NCBI RefSeq assembly: GCF_031846485.1
Contig: NZ_JAVRHQ010000002.1
Span: 193,913 to 257,912, forward strand
Reading direction: 5' to 3'
DNA length: 64,000 nt
Source of the DNA: Autumnicola tepida
GTDB taxonomy: Bacteria > Bacteroidota > Bacteroidia > Flavobacteriales > Flavobacteriaceae
Below, piece by piece: positions 8,707 through 17,191 of the stretch; positions within the stretch are counted from its first letter, which is position 1, and the number at the start of each line of letters is the position of its first letter. The translations under genes were made by a program, and so were the position numbers. A model generated the notes under the pieces. It was given only the letters and a program-made list of their open reading frames with translations, had not been told where the DNA came from and did no database searches.

Positions 8707-9546
8707 TTAATTTGGGTTATTAATATATCTATGTGATAGTTTCATTTCAATATTTCGTTCGCCATCCTTTTCATTCAATTCCAAAACTGCCCTACGGTCA
8801 TTGGATAATGAAAACTTGGGCAACACATAAACGAAGCGAACCGTTTCACTTTCTGTAATTTTTGAAGGCAGATTATTTATGTAAATAGGTTCTTGATAGA
8901 GGCGTTGTAACGATTTTCTTTTTCCTTTTTGCCGAGTTTCAATCGACAGGTTCAAGAAATTCAAATCGTAATCCAAAGCAGAATTATTTTCAATCTGGAT
9001 AACGAAGTAGAGCTCTTCCTTATCAAAAACAATATTCTCAACACTCAAAACAATACTTTCGTTTCGTTTCTTAATTCGACCTATGCGCTGTTTTCTATTG
9101 AGAAGATACGAGCAGAATTTTTGGTAATAATAGGTTCTATTATCTACAAGTTCTTCAGAAGATTCAACAAGAACCGAATCAGTTACAATCGGTTTTTCAT
9201 TACCGATACTATTTGATAACGGAATGAAATAATTGAGCTTAGAGAGCTGTTTCTTATATCTTACAATATACGAAAAAATTGAACCATTTCTATTGACTAC
9301 TAAAAGGTTACTTTCTTTTCCGGGCTTTGCTTGAAGAAGTCCGAAATACTGTTCTTTTTCACGGTTGTAGGTAAATATAAAGTTATCTGAACCCGTTATG
9401 CCTTGCCGTATGGGTTCTGGGAAGAATAGCGCAACGTTTTTGGTGTCGTTTGCATAAATGGTGTCGAGTAAATGAGTGGTTTGTGCTTTTACTTTTGCGA
9501 AAGTCGAACAAATAATAAGAGCGGAAATAATGATATAATTTTTCAT
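8707..9546 (-). CDS. traN: Conjugative transposon protein TraN (DUF4138-like, VirB9-type)
   Basis: 279 residues with a Sec signal peptide (MKNYIIISALIICSTFAKVKAQ). The first third carries the pattern of TraN proteins, KNVALFFPEPIRQGITGSDNF, and the later part has IENNSALDYDLNFLNLSIETR. These beta-rich periplasmic proteins are counted as the VirB9-like outer-membrane part of the Bacteroidota mating pore. It follows traM with a 30-base gap and precedes the lipoprotein gene. It is a little shorter than the CTnDOT protein. Both order and content match the conserved traK-M-N segment. Confidence 0.88.
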   Translation of the reverse strand: MKNYIIISALIICSTFAKVKAQTTHLLDTIYANDTKNVALFFPEPIRQGITGSDNFIFTYNREKEQYFGLLQAKPGKESNLLVVNRNGSIFSYIVRYKKQLSKLNYFIPLSNSIGNEKPIVTDSVLVESSEELVDNRTYYYQKFCSYLLNRKQRIGRIKKRNESIVLSVENIVFDKEELYFVIQIENNSALDYDLNFLNLSIETRQKGKRKSLQRLYQEPIYINNLPSKITESETVRFVYVLPKFSLSNDRRAVLELNEKDGERNIEMKLSHRYINNPN

Positions 9547-9576
9547 AAGAGTGCGTTTTAAATGCCCATTATGGGC

Positions 9577-10506
9577 TCATAATTTCGGTTTTAAGATTAA
9601 TCTGTAATTGTTCAATACTGTAACCTTTACGTTGCGGTTACTTCGTCTTAGTACTTTTGTAACGCCACCTACTTGCGGAACGGTAGGTATGTTGATGTCG
9701 CCAATAATATCGTCCAGAACTTCGGTTGTGGCTTCTGCCCGAAAATTGTTCTGTACGTAGATACCTTCGCTTCCATCAGATATATCAAAAGCTTTAAGTT
9801 TTGTGGGATGGTGCTGTATGTTCTCGATTTCAATTAAAGCCCGATTAGGCTGAAAACTTATAAAACCGAAAATGGGTGTGTTCTTTGGCATTTCTTTACC
9901 ATTAATGGTAGCAGTTTTGGTCAGTCGCATTCGTAATCTGGTATTTGCTTTTACAACTTGGTCGCCATCTACCACTACATAAATGGTTTCGTCTGTGTTG
10001 CCGATGATGGATTCCTCATTGGGTTTAGGTGCAGCAGCGAAGAACAATTGATGTTCTAAGCCCAATTCTTTCGCTTCAATTTTTTGTTCCCGTTTTACTT
10101 CAGCAGAATTGATTGTTGATACCGCTTTGCGAACAGTTCTTCTTCGTCCCAAGTTTTGATATCGCGTCTCTGAATACTGAATCTTACCAGCCTCATAGAT
10201 GCTATCTACGATACGCTCTTTTTCGCGTTCGGGAAGGTTTGGGTCGTAAAATCCCAAGGAATCAATCAGCTTTTCATCATAGATGCTGGGTGCATTGTTT
10301 TCACGCACTTTCTTCAAGTCGTTAATCGCATCAAGCTTGGAATCATACTCTTTTTGGCCTTCTTCCAAATCAGGAACTAAGGTCTGCTTAAGGTTTTCTG
10401 TTTCACTTTCATCATCGCCCATTACCATCACGGAATAGGAAATCAGAAATATGAAAATCACGGTCAAAACCGCTGCAAATACTATCTTGTTTTTTTCTAC
10501 TTTCAT
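9577..10506 (-). CDS. traM: Conjugative transposon protein TraM (VirB10-type)
   Basis: 309 residues. One membrane span near 8-30 (VFAAVLTVIFIFLISYSVMVMG) is followed by a long charged coiled region and a C-terminal beta domain with RLRMRLTKTATINGKEMPKNTPIFGFISF. This is the VirB10-like architecture of TraM, which links inner membrane to outer membrane in the transfer channel. It is shorter than the CTnDOT version, mainly in the linker. It lies between traK and traN with 30-33 bases on either side, each gap with the repeated pattern of a short reading pause before the next gene. Confidence 0.88.
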   Translation of the reverse strand: MKVEKNKIVFAAVLTVIFIFLISYSVMVMGDDESETENLKQTLVPDLEEGQKEYDSKLDAINDLKKVRENNAPSIYDEKLIDSLGFYDPNLPEREKERIVDSIYEAGKIQYSETRYQNLGRRRTVRKAVSTINSAEVKREQKIEAKELGLEHQLFFAAAPKPNEESIIGNTDETIYVVVDGDQVVKANTRLRMRLTKTATINGKEMPKNTPIFGFISFQPNRALIEIENIQHHPTKLKAFDISDGSEGIYVQNNFRAEATTEVLDDIIGDINIPTVPQVGGVTKVLRRSNRNVKVTVLNNYRLILKPKL

Positions 10507-10539
10507 AATAGTGCGTTTTTAATTACCGATTATCGGCTT

Positions 10540-11154
10540 TCAACTTTCATCTGATATTTTCTTTAAGGTGTTTTCGAAATAGTTAGTAATCAATAATCCG
10601 TGCGGATTGTTCGGAAAGTTTCGGTCGACCATAATCAGGTTTCCGGTGGAAACCAATTCGTAGGTGTCGATGATTGAACCTCTATTGATTTCAAAAATGG
10701 TCGTCGTGGTAAAACTATACGCACCATCATTTTCGGTTATCCGTGAATCGATGCTCAGCACTTTTTGAACCAATGAATACTGAAGTAATCTATTGTAAAC
10801 ACCATCGGCTTTTTTCTGGCGGTAGAGATTGTCCACGGAACTATTACCCAACCAAAGTGCCTTTTCCAAGTTGCGCTCGTAATTACTGGCATCGATGTTA
10901 TAGAAATAGTTGTGGAACAGATCTAAATGTGCCAAAGCTTCTACTCTGAAATTCTCTTTTTGGGTCACGACCTTCAGCGGAATGATACTGCCATCGGTAT
11001 TGATGGCAAAGGCACTATTGAGTGCTTTTTGATTGGTGTTGAATACCATCCAAACCGAAAATGTACTGGAAAGCAAGGTACACACAACAACCGCCAAAAC
11101 GATAAATCGATTCAGTTTTAGGACATTGTAAATATTCTTATATGGTGTTTTCAT
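10540..11154 (-). CDS. traK: Conjugative transposon protein TraK (VirB8-type)
   Basis: 204 residues. A cytoplasmic N-terminus (MKTPYKNIYNVLKLNRF) leads into one membrane helix at about 17-37 and a periplasmic domain with HLDLFHNYFYNIDASNYERNLEKALWLGN. This is the TraK pattern, a VirB8-like assembly factor of the inner-membrane complex. It follows traJ with a 12-base gap. Length and order agree with the conserved module, and no broken motif is visible. Confidence 0.88.
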   Translation of the reverse strand: MKTPYKNIYNVLKLNRFIVLAVVVCTLLSSTFSVWMVFNTNQKALNSAFAINTDGSIIPLKVVTQKENFRVEALAHLDLFHNYFYNIDASNYERNLEKALWLGNSSVDNLYRQKKADGVYNRLLQYSLVQKVLSIDSRITENDGAYSFTTTTIFEINRGSIIDTYELVSTGNLIMVDRNFPNNPHGLLITNYFENTLKKISDES

Positions 11155-11166
11155 ATTTAATCTGAT

Positions 11167-12009
11167 TTAGGCAGTAAATAATCTGAGTGTAAAGGACGTG
11201 GCACGTTTATACAGTTTGAATTTCAGGAACACAATAAATCCTACTGAACCCAATTGAACCACAGGTGCAAAAAATCCTTGACCTGTATCGGTTCCGAATA
11301 GATTGACCCAAAAATTGGTATTGATTTCAGTATAAATGGCATTGATAAATACATTGACAAGAAAGAATGCTGGCACGAGCATATATACCGCTGCATATAG
11401 TTTAAAGAACGTATAAGCGAGCGAACGGAACTTTTCAAAAACTGCCAGGCTAATGACCAGAGGAAAGAAGGCTTGCATTATTCCTAAAAGGAAGAAGCGT
11501 TCTGCCAAGAATAACGGATAGATGAACAAATCCAATATCCAAAGTATGGTGCTCATTATGAAAGCCAATATCTTAAAACCGTACAATGGCGTGACCAATG
11601 CTTCGTATAAAAGCGTCATTGCCGAACTTGCGGCATCAAACAAACTTACGTCTTCCTCTAAAGGAATGTCTTGCATCTGTAAAGGCAATAATGCTGGTGC
11701 TGTCCCTCGATATTGCCCTTCAATAGCGACTAAGATGCCATCGAAAAAGCTTAAGACCTGTGTTGAGAAAATGACCAAAATGACGATAGCAAAATTTTTG
11801 GCCAATTCGCCAGGGCTCAATCCCCAAGTGTAGCCATCCTTATCTGCAATGCCTTCGTTATACTTTTTAAGGATGTTAACCAGAAAGAACAAGACAGCAA
11901 GCGTTTTCATTCCGGCAATGGTGTATTGCGAAAAGTCGCTGGCCTGTATAGTCTGGAAAACCGTGTCTATATATTCCAGTCCGATTCCTAAGAGAATGGT
12001 CGCAGTCAT
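11167..12009 (-). CDS. traJ: Conjugative transposon protein TraJ (VirB6-like membrane channel)
   Basis: 280 residues with several strongly hydrophobic segments, at roughly 28-46, 65-90, 135-165, 165-195, 200-228 and 245-265. The pattern and sequence (FAIVILVIFSTQVLSFFDGI) match TraJ/TrbL-type polytopic proteins thought to form part of the inner-membrane channel for DNA transfer. The gene starts 2 bases after the DUF4141 gene, so translation is likely coupled. It shows no motif for catalysis, as expected. Confidence 0.85.
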   Translation of the reverse strand: MTATILLGIGLEYIDTVFQTIQASDFSQYTIAGMKTLAVLFFLVNILKKYNEGIADKDGYTWGLSPGELAKNFAIVILVIFSTQVLSFFDGILVAIEGQYRGTAPALLPLQMQDIPLEEDVSLFDAASSAMTLLYEALVTPLYGFKILAFIMSTILWILDLFIYPLFLAERFFLLGIMQAFFPLVISLAVFEKFRSLAYTFFKLYAAVYMLVPAFFLVNVFINAIYTEINTNFWVNLFGTDTGQGFFAPVVQLGSVGFIVFLKFKLYKRATSFTLRLFTA

Positions 12010-12011
12010 TT

Positions 12012-12593
12012 TTAATATTCCGTTTCTCTGTTATTGACTTTATCCTGCATTTTTCTGAAGGAAATAATGTCGCGATAGCGTTTGGTTTTTGTAGTGATGT
12101 TGGAAACCATCTGCTTTGATTCCAGCTCTTTTTGCTTTAAAATTTCAGCGCGCTCTGCATCACTCATTTTTAGGTAATCGCTTGAGAGAACTTCATCAAT
12201 AAAATCCACCGTGTCCAATGAGTTTTGAACTATGGCATCAAAAGATTCCACAACCTTTGAAACTTCATCTGGCTTAATGTAAGGCGAGTTGAGAATATCC
12301 TGTACATCGTTTTGCATTACGTTGATAAGGCGTTGATTGTTCTGTCCAATTTCCTCAACTGCCCTCAGTTGCTGGACAACGCTTGATACTTTTTCTATTG
12401 CCTCTTTTGCATCTTTCAGGAATTTTACAGACTTAATCATCTGGGCTGTCTGCTTTCCAGATTCTATGAGTTGTTTTACCAAGCTGATAAAATTGGTATT
12501 ATCATAAGTGGGCATTCCTTGGGCAGTCGCATTACCCGACATAAACAAAGTCAGGGCTACTGTCATTACTAAAATTTTGATTTTTGTCTTCAT
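12012..12593 (-). CDS. traI: DUF4141/TraI-like secreted conjugation protein
   Basis: 193 residues with a cleavable signal peptide (MKTKIKILVMTVALTLFMSGNATAQ) and then a mostly helical, coiled-coil-like body (SVVQQLRAVEEIGQNNQRL). In Bacteroidota transfer operons the gene in this place, between traG and traJ, is TraI, annotated as DUF4141 and comparable to VirB5-like pilus or channel components. It must not be confused with the F-plasmid relaxase TraI. The gap to traG is 4 bases and to traJ 2 bases. Function is by position and family only. Confidence 0.7.
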   Translation of the reverse strand: MKTKIKILVMTVALTLFMSGNATAQGMPTYDNTNFISLVKQLIESGKQTAQMIKSVKFLKDAKEAIEKVSSVVQQLRAVEEIGQNNQRLINVMQNDVQDILNSPYIKPDEVSKVVESFDAIVQNSLDTVDFIDEVLSSDYLKMSDAERAEILKQKELESKQMVSNITTKTKRYRDIISFRKMQDKVNNRETEY

Positions 12594-12597
12594 AATA

Positions 12598-15000
12598 TTA
12601 TGTTTTAGATGTGAATTGAATTATTGCTTTTTGCATATCGTGATACTTTTCATAGAGCTTCATAATTTCCTCATTTTCTTGCCCATCGGTCAAGTAAGCG
12701 GCATACACTTCCTTAGGAACTTCAAGCCGGAAGATGTTACTTTCCTTTCCAATCTTAATGAACATTTCGGTGTACTTGCGCGGACCGGAAAGGTTGTTTT
12801 TGATGGATTTTAATTGGTTTAAATCGTGGCTAGATAGGTTGAGCCTTTTGACCAGTTCGTCATAGCCTTTTTCATTGTTCAGACTATAAATGACCTGCGT
12901 ATTTTCGAGAATACTTGCGGAAGTCGAATTGTTCGGCAGCTGGTTGATGGATTGCAGGATGATACCAATAGCACCGTTCTGTTTTCGGATAGCCTGATAA
13001 TAGAATTCCACGCTTTCGAGTACATTGTCGAACTTCAGTTGCTTCGCAAACTCATCAAATAGAATAATGCCTTTTTCAGCTCTGTTTTTCCAAATAGTTC
13101 TTTGAATGGCGGACTTTATCAGTTTCAGCATCACCGACAGGATTTCCTTATTGTCCTTGACTTCATCCAGTTCAAAAACAATCAATCGCTTGTCCTCGAT
13201 TTTATAGGTCTGGTCTTCGCTAACTTCAAAAAGGAAGCTATATAGACCATCGCCGACATATTCGGACATTACGTGCAAGAAGCTGGTAACGTTGAAGTAG
13301 TCGGGATGGATTTTAAGAGTGTCAAGTAGATTTTCTTGGCTCTTTTCTATAAAGCTGTAGAAACCATCTAATGAGTGATTTTCAGAAGTACTATAATAAT
13401 AATGGCGCAGTATCTTTTTGACGGATACTGACTGTGCCTTGGTTACTTTTAAATCGGAAGCAAACAGTTCAAACAGGAAAACGGATAAGTCTTCCAATCG
13501 TTCGGGTGTGAGGTCATTTGTGTCACTTATGTAAAATGGATTGATGCCTAAGTTTTTTCCGCTTTCGTAGCGAAGTACCGTGTATTTTTCAGGATAGAGT
13601 TTGGCAAACTTGGTGTATGAGCCACCCAAATCAATGATGACCAAGCGAACACCACTTTCAAAATATTGGCGCAGAATATTATTTGCCAAAAAGGATTTAC
13701 CTTCGCCTGTTGGCGCGAAAATAGCAAAGTTCCGTGCCTTGATGCGTTTCTTCTTTTCGTCCCAAACATCCTTTAATACGGGAATGTTATGCTCACGGTC
13801 ATTAAAGATGATTCCGGTATTATCAGATTTATAGTTTGTATTGTTGATGAACAGGCAAAGTGCGTGCTTTAAATCCGTTACATACAGATCGTTGTTTGAA
13901 AAGTTGGATGAAAAGCAGCAGTAACTATTTAGAATATAGTTTTTACGTTCTTCGCCTCGTGGGTAATACGGGATGATATCCAATTCTTTGAATTCAGTTT
14001 TTATTTTGGAACCGATCTGGCTAAGGTTGACCGGGTTTTTATCCCAATAGACAATGTTCAGATGACCACGAATAATCCGCGCATTGTCATCCGCATTGAT
14101 CTGGTCAAGGATGTGCTGGATTTTTCCTAATACCACTTTGTTTTGCGAACCAAAGTTGGAACTTTTGTTTAGTTCCTCGACTTTCTTATCGAGCAGCTTG
14201 CGCCACTTCTGTTTATCGTCCAGATAAAGAATTTGGTTGACAATGTGGTTTTCGTTAAGCGTAAGCCCTAAACCATCAATAAACCCTTGATGAAACACAA
14301 AATCGTCAGAAGTGAATTTCTCATTGGTCTTGCTACTTTGTACACTTTCGCCAAAGCACAGTTCGCTGTTGATGGCCAGGGCATCAAGATAGTTTTCGCC
14401 TATATTGACGTTTTTCTTTTCAAGTAAAATATCCGTATCAAAACCTTCATTGAAGCCATTAAAGTACCCATTGGTCAGTTGCTCAATCCCTTTCGCTTCA
14501 AGCGGAAAAAATTCCATTTTACGGCTATTGTTGATAAAGGAAACCGAATCACTTACCGAGCCGATAAAGCGTTGCACGGTATCATCAAGTTCCCGGATAA
14601 TGCTCTTGGAAACCTTTCGGAAGGGGTTGACATATTTGGGACTGTTAAGTGCTTTGTTCTTGGTCAGGATAAAGAACAGGAAACAGCGGTGCTCCATATA
14701 TTCACGCCCTTTAAAATGATCGTGGGTCGCTTTTTCCAAAAAGGTTTTATTGGGCAGTTGTTGCGAAGAATAGGATTTTTTCAAATAAATATCCTGCTTA
14801 TGAACTACAGTTCCCACCGGCAACGACTTCAAAGCCTGAAACCAAGCCCCGTGCATATCCTCAAAATCCTTTTCGGACAAGGAATAGATTTCGGGCAAAT
14901 TGCCTTCATAGCACAAGACCACATTGCCATTATTGGCAAAAATGATATTGTCCTGAATATCCGCTATGGGTCGGTATGCCGAAAGGTTAATCTTGTTCAT
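12598..15000 (-). CDS. traG: TraG conjugation ATPase (VirB4-like)
   Basis: 800 residues. The N-terminal half is the VirB4 N-domain; Walker A FAPTGEGKSFLANN lies near 430-443 and Walker B KGIILFDEFAKQL near 648-660, followed by IGIILQSINQLPNNSTSASIL, the sensor-like Gln region. VirB4-class ATPases drive assembly of the mating pore and substrate transfer at the inner membrane. The start overlaps the end of the DUF4133 gene by 14 bases. Full length with all motifs present, so the pore's main motor looks intact even though other element genes are broken. Confidence 0.93.
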   Translation of the reverse strand: MNKINLSAYRPIADIQDNIIFANNGNVVLCYEGNLPEIYSLSEKDFEDMHGAWFQALKSLPVGTVVHKQDIYLKKSYSSQQLPNKTFLEKATHDHFKGREYMEHRCFLFFILTKNKALNSPKYVNPFRKVSKSIIRELDDTVQRFIGSVSDSVSFINNSRKMEFFPLEAKGIEQLTNGYFNGFNEGFDTDILLEKKNVNIGENYLDALAINSELCFGESVQSSKTNEKFTSDDFVFHQGFIDGLGLTLNENHIVNQILYLDDKQKWRKLLDKKVEELNKSSNFGSQNKVVLGKIQHILDQINADDNARIIRGHLNIVYWDKNPVNLSQIGSKIKTEFKELDIIPYYPRGEERKNYILNSYCCFSSNFSNNDLYVTDLKHALCLFINNTNYKSDNTGIIFNDREHNIPVLKDVWDEKKKRIKARNFAIFAPTGEGKSFLANNILRQYFESGVRLVIIDLGGSYTKFAKLYPEKYTVLRYESGKNLGINPFYISDTNDLTPERLEDLSVFLFELFASDLKVTKAQSVSVKKILRHYYYSTSENHSLDGFYSFIEKSQENLLDTLKIHPDYFNVTSFLHVMSEYVGDGLYSFLFEVSEDQTYKIEDKRLIVFELDEVKDNKEILSVMLKLIKSAIQRTIWKNRAEKGIILFDEFAKQLKFDNVLESVEFYYQAIRKQNGAIGIILQSINQLPNNSTSASILENTQVIYSLNNEKGYDELVKRLNLSSHDLNQLKSIKNNLSGPRKYTEMFIKIGKESNIFRLEVPKEVYAAYLTDGQENEEIMKLYEKYHDMQKAIIQFTSKT

Positions 15001-15271
15001 AATCGATGCCGGAGTTTCTTTTGTTACTGATGATTTGTGGGAAGGCTTTTGCCATTTGGAAAAGCTGTGGATTGCCGGTTATCCGGGTCAAAGCGATATA
15101 CAAGGCTGAATTGAGCAGCAATACGCCAATGATTATTCCGAAGCTGAACGAGAAGATGATGACCAGTAGCGAAGCGAGAATGGAAACCATCATTATGGCA
15201 AACAAGGATATGGGCAGTCCGAAAATGACCGCCCGCTTCCTGATGTTTTTATAGACCTCGAATTTCTTCAT
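14987..15271 (-). CDS. traF: TraF (DUF4133) membrane protein
   Basis: 94 residues. Two hydrophobic helices fill about 14-75 (VIFGLPISLFAIMMVSILAS; LLVIIFSFSFGIIIGVLLLN) after a basic start MKKFEVYKNIRKRA. This is the DUF4133/TraF small VirB3-like protein, an inner-membrane partner of the VirB4 ATPase. It lies directly upstream of traG and overlaps it by 14 bases, matching the usual VirB3-VirB4 pairing. The gap to traE is 36 bases. Confidence 0.88.
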   Translation of the reverse strand: MKKFEVYKNIRKRAVIFGLPISLFAIMMVSILASLLVIIFSFSFGIIIGVLLLNSALYIALTRITGNPQLFQMAKAFPQIISNKRNSGIDYEQD

Positions 15272-15307
15272 AAAGCTCTTCTATTAAAGCCCTCGATGAG
15301 GGTTCAT

Positions 15308-15595
15308 TTATACTACGATTCCTATTAGGTAAGTAAAGATTCCAACTACAGCTCCCGCTATTAGCACAAATACGAGTACACGGGTAATTCCTTTTTTAAG
15401 GTCTGCATTTTCCCCAAAGAAATGTCCTGCGTTGAACAGGAAACCGATAAGGAAAATCACCCCGAGGATTATCGGAAAAATGGTTCTGATGGTGTTTGAA
15501 ACATCGTCAACTGAATCTTCGATTCCGCCGATTTGTGCAAAAAGTGATGTTGAGAGCAACGAAAGAAAAGTTGCCAAGTAGATTGATTTTTTCAT
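15308..15595 (-). CDS. traE: TraE (DUF4134) pilin-like membrane protein
   Basis: 95 residues. A signal sequence (MKKSIYLATFLSLLSTSLFAQ) is followed by a short polar stretch and two hydrophobic helices around 38-58 and 70-93 (VLVFVLIAGAVVGIFTYLIG). This is the DUF4134/TraE family, the VirB2-like subunit candidate of the pilus. It is the first gene of the traE-to-traN operon and starts 153 bases from the divergent amidase region (15596-15784), where the operon promoter should lie. Confidence 0.88.
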   Translation of the reverse strand: MKKSIYLATFLSLLSTSLFAQIGGIEDSVDDVSNTIRTIFPIILGVIFLIGFLFNAGHFFGENADLKKGITRVLVFVLIAGAVVGIFTYLIGIVV

Positions 15596-15644
15596 AATGG
15601 AACAGTTTAAATTTTTGATTCGTTTTCGTTAAGGGAAAAGTACA

Positions 15645-15681
15645 TATATTTGTATTCAAATACTTGAAAATCAAATATTTG
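15645..15681. promoter_or_regulatory. AT-rich divergent control region between traE and the amidase
   Basis: TATATTTG at 15645-15652 fits the Bacteroidota -7 consensus TAnnTTTG on the plus strand, though no well-spaced -33 TTTG is seen. Three close CAAATA units follow, ending in the perfect palindrome CAAATATTTG at 15672-15681. The divergent position suggests it controls the tra operon, the amidase, or both. Confidence 0.35.
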
Positions 15682-15784
15682 TGAATAAAATATTATTTGG
15701 TATTAATTGAATTCCGTTGCCATTATTTGACATCAAATTTTATGGATTTTGGAAGGTAGATTGTTGATAACCCGAAAAGTGAAA

Positions 15785-16432
15785 ATGAAAAAAGTGCTCA
15801 AAAACGTCAGTTTTGTGATTTTGCTTCTAAAAATGTGTGTCATTTTTGGACAAGAAACGAGTGTTCAAAAACGAATAATAATTGACGTTGGACACGGAGG
15901 AAAAGATGCTGGTGCAATTGGTGTAAATGGAATCTAAGAAAAGGATGTGGTTTTGGATATTGCAAATGCCATTTTGAAGCTGAATAATGTATTGGAAGAG
16001 CCTTTGGATATTTATTTAACCAGGTATAGTGATACACTAATTTCTTTATCTGACAGAACTAAGCTGGCCAAAGCATTAAAAGCGGATTTATTTGTGTCCT
16101 TGCATTGCAATCATTCTGATAATCCGGATGCGAGAGGGATTGAGGTTTATGCTTTAAGAAAACAAGAAAAATTCTCGATGGAATTGGTATTTGCAGGCTA
16201 TAAAATTGAAAGGGCACTTTGTGAAGTAATAGGTTATGAAAGTAGAGGTGTGAAGTTTGCCAACTTTCAAGTTCTGAGGGAAATGATTGGGTATTGCCCG
16301 GCCATACTTGTGGAAGCTGGATTTCTTACCAATGAAGATGAGGGAAATTATTTTTTGATACCTGAAAAAATTAAGGCAATGGCATTGGCTATTTTGATGG
16401 GAATAGATAACTATTTAAAAACCAAATTATGA
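15785..16432 (+). pseudogene. N-acetylmuramoyl-L-alanine amidase with an in-frame stop codon
   Basis: Reading from ATG 15785 gives a signal peptide (MKKVLKNVSFVILLLKMC) and the amidase_3 start RIIIDVGHGGKDAGAIGVNG, then TAA at 15935-15937, and the same frame continues at once with EKDVVLDIANAI. The zinc-site His (GHGG), Glu (EKDVV), second His (SLHCNH) and catalytic Glu (VEAGF) are therefore all still coded. A change such as CAA or AAA to TAA is enough to explain it. Such amidases open peptidoglycan locally and are common beside tra operons. The downstream part could start at GTG/ATG near 15947 but would lack the first zinc ligand. Sequencing error is the alternative. Confidence 0.8.
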
Positions 16433-16527
16433 AAGAGGCATTTTTAGAAGTGATAAAAAACATTCGGGAATTAGGCAAGCAATTTTTTATTGAGTTGTTT
16501 ATAATATTCAAGTCTTGGCGGGCTTAA
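16429..16527 (+). CDS. Small hypothetical protein overlapping the amidase stop
   Basis: 32 codons, ATG overlapping the amidase TGA (ATGA). The peptide is amphipathic and hydrophobic in the middle (LGKQFFIELFIIFKSW), so it may lie on or in the membrane. The stop is 1 base before the end of the convergent ATPase gene. Translational coupling to the amidase argues that it is real, but it is short and no family is recognised. Confidence 0.35.
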   Translation: MKEAFLEVIKNIRELGKQFFIELFIIFKSWRA

Positions 16528-16528
16528 T

Positions 16529-17191
16529 CTATTTCCTCTTATCCCCAGCCCCTTCATCAAAAGCAATCAAATTAAACAGTTCCCGCATCCGGCTACGGAC
16601 ACGGTTTCCATAGCGTTCTTCCAGTTCCTCGGCATTGAGGTTCGTAGTCGCGTGCGTCTTGATTTTATGTTTGGTCTGTAGGAAGAGCTCGTATCTGGAT
16701 AACAGGACTTCACCCATCACATTCAGGTCCTTACCGTAGAACCTTCCGGAAGGTTCTACGCCCAGATCGTCAAAACAGAAAAACTTCGTGTTGCCATAGT
16801 CCTCGATGGTTTTAAAACCAAGATGATTAAAACTGAATGCAACATTCCGACAGGGAATCATTTCATACGGGCGTTGCAACGGTACTAAATGTCGTAAAAG
16901 TTTCATTAAACTGGTTTTACCGCACCCTACCGGGCCTGATAGTAAAATGCCTTTCTCAATATCGATGTCGAATTTTTGGCAGTTTTCCTTGTCCTTGATG
17001 AAGTAGGAACAGAGCTTTAGCAAAATATCCTTGTCCTCTTCATAAATTTTGAATTTCTTTCCAAAGAGGAGCTTTCCCTTGGCATTCAGATAAATTAGTA
17101 TTCTCGGGAAATCGTAAAGCACGCATTTCCCGTCAAATTTGCCGAGCGAATATTCCACGCCGCCTTCGGTTATTTTAGAGGGGTTGTCCAT
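16529..17191 (-). CDS. DnaC/IstB-like AAA+ ATPase, helicase-loader type
   Basis: 220 residues. Walker A is LLSGPVGCGKTSLMKLL near 87-103, Walker B FFCFDDLG near 138-145, sensor 1 ATTNLNAEEL near 181-190, and YGNRVRSRMRELFN near 194-207 carries the arginine-finger region of DnaC/DnaI/IstB ATPases. These load replicative helicases onto DNA. The start overlaps the 17175-17927 gene by 17 bases; that protein resembles a replication initiator or DnaD-type partner. Together they suggest the element can start its own replication after excision or transfer. A pure host-interaction role cannot be excluded. Confidence 0.8.
   Translation of the reverse strand: MDNPSKITEGGVEYSLGKFDGKCVLYDFPRILIYLNAKGKLLFGKKFKIYEEDKDILLKLCSYFIKDKENCQKFDIDIEKGILLSGPVGCGKTSLMKLLRHLVPLQRPYEMIPCRNVAFSFNHLGFKTIEDYGNTKFFCFDDLGVEPSGRFYGKDLNVMGEVLLSRYELFLQTKHKIKTHATTNLNAEELEERYGNRVRSRMRELFNLIAFDEGAGDKRK

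Noticed and set aside
14479..15030. Plus-strand frame of 183 residues inside traG
   Set aside because: Shadow of traG on the opposite strand without ribosome-binding site or domain.
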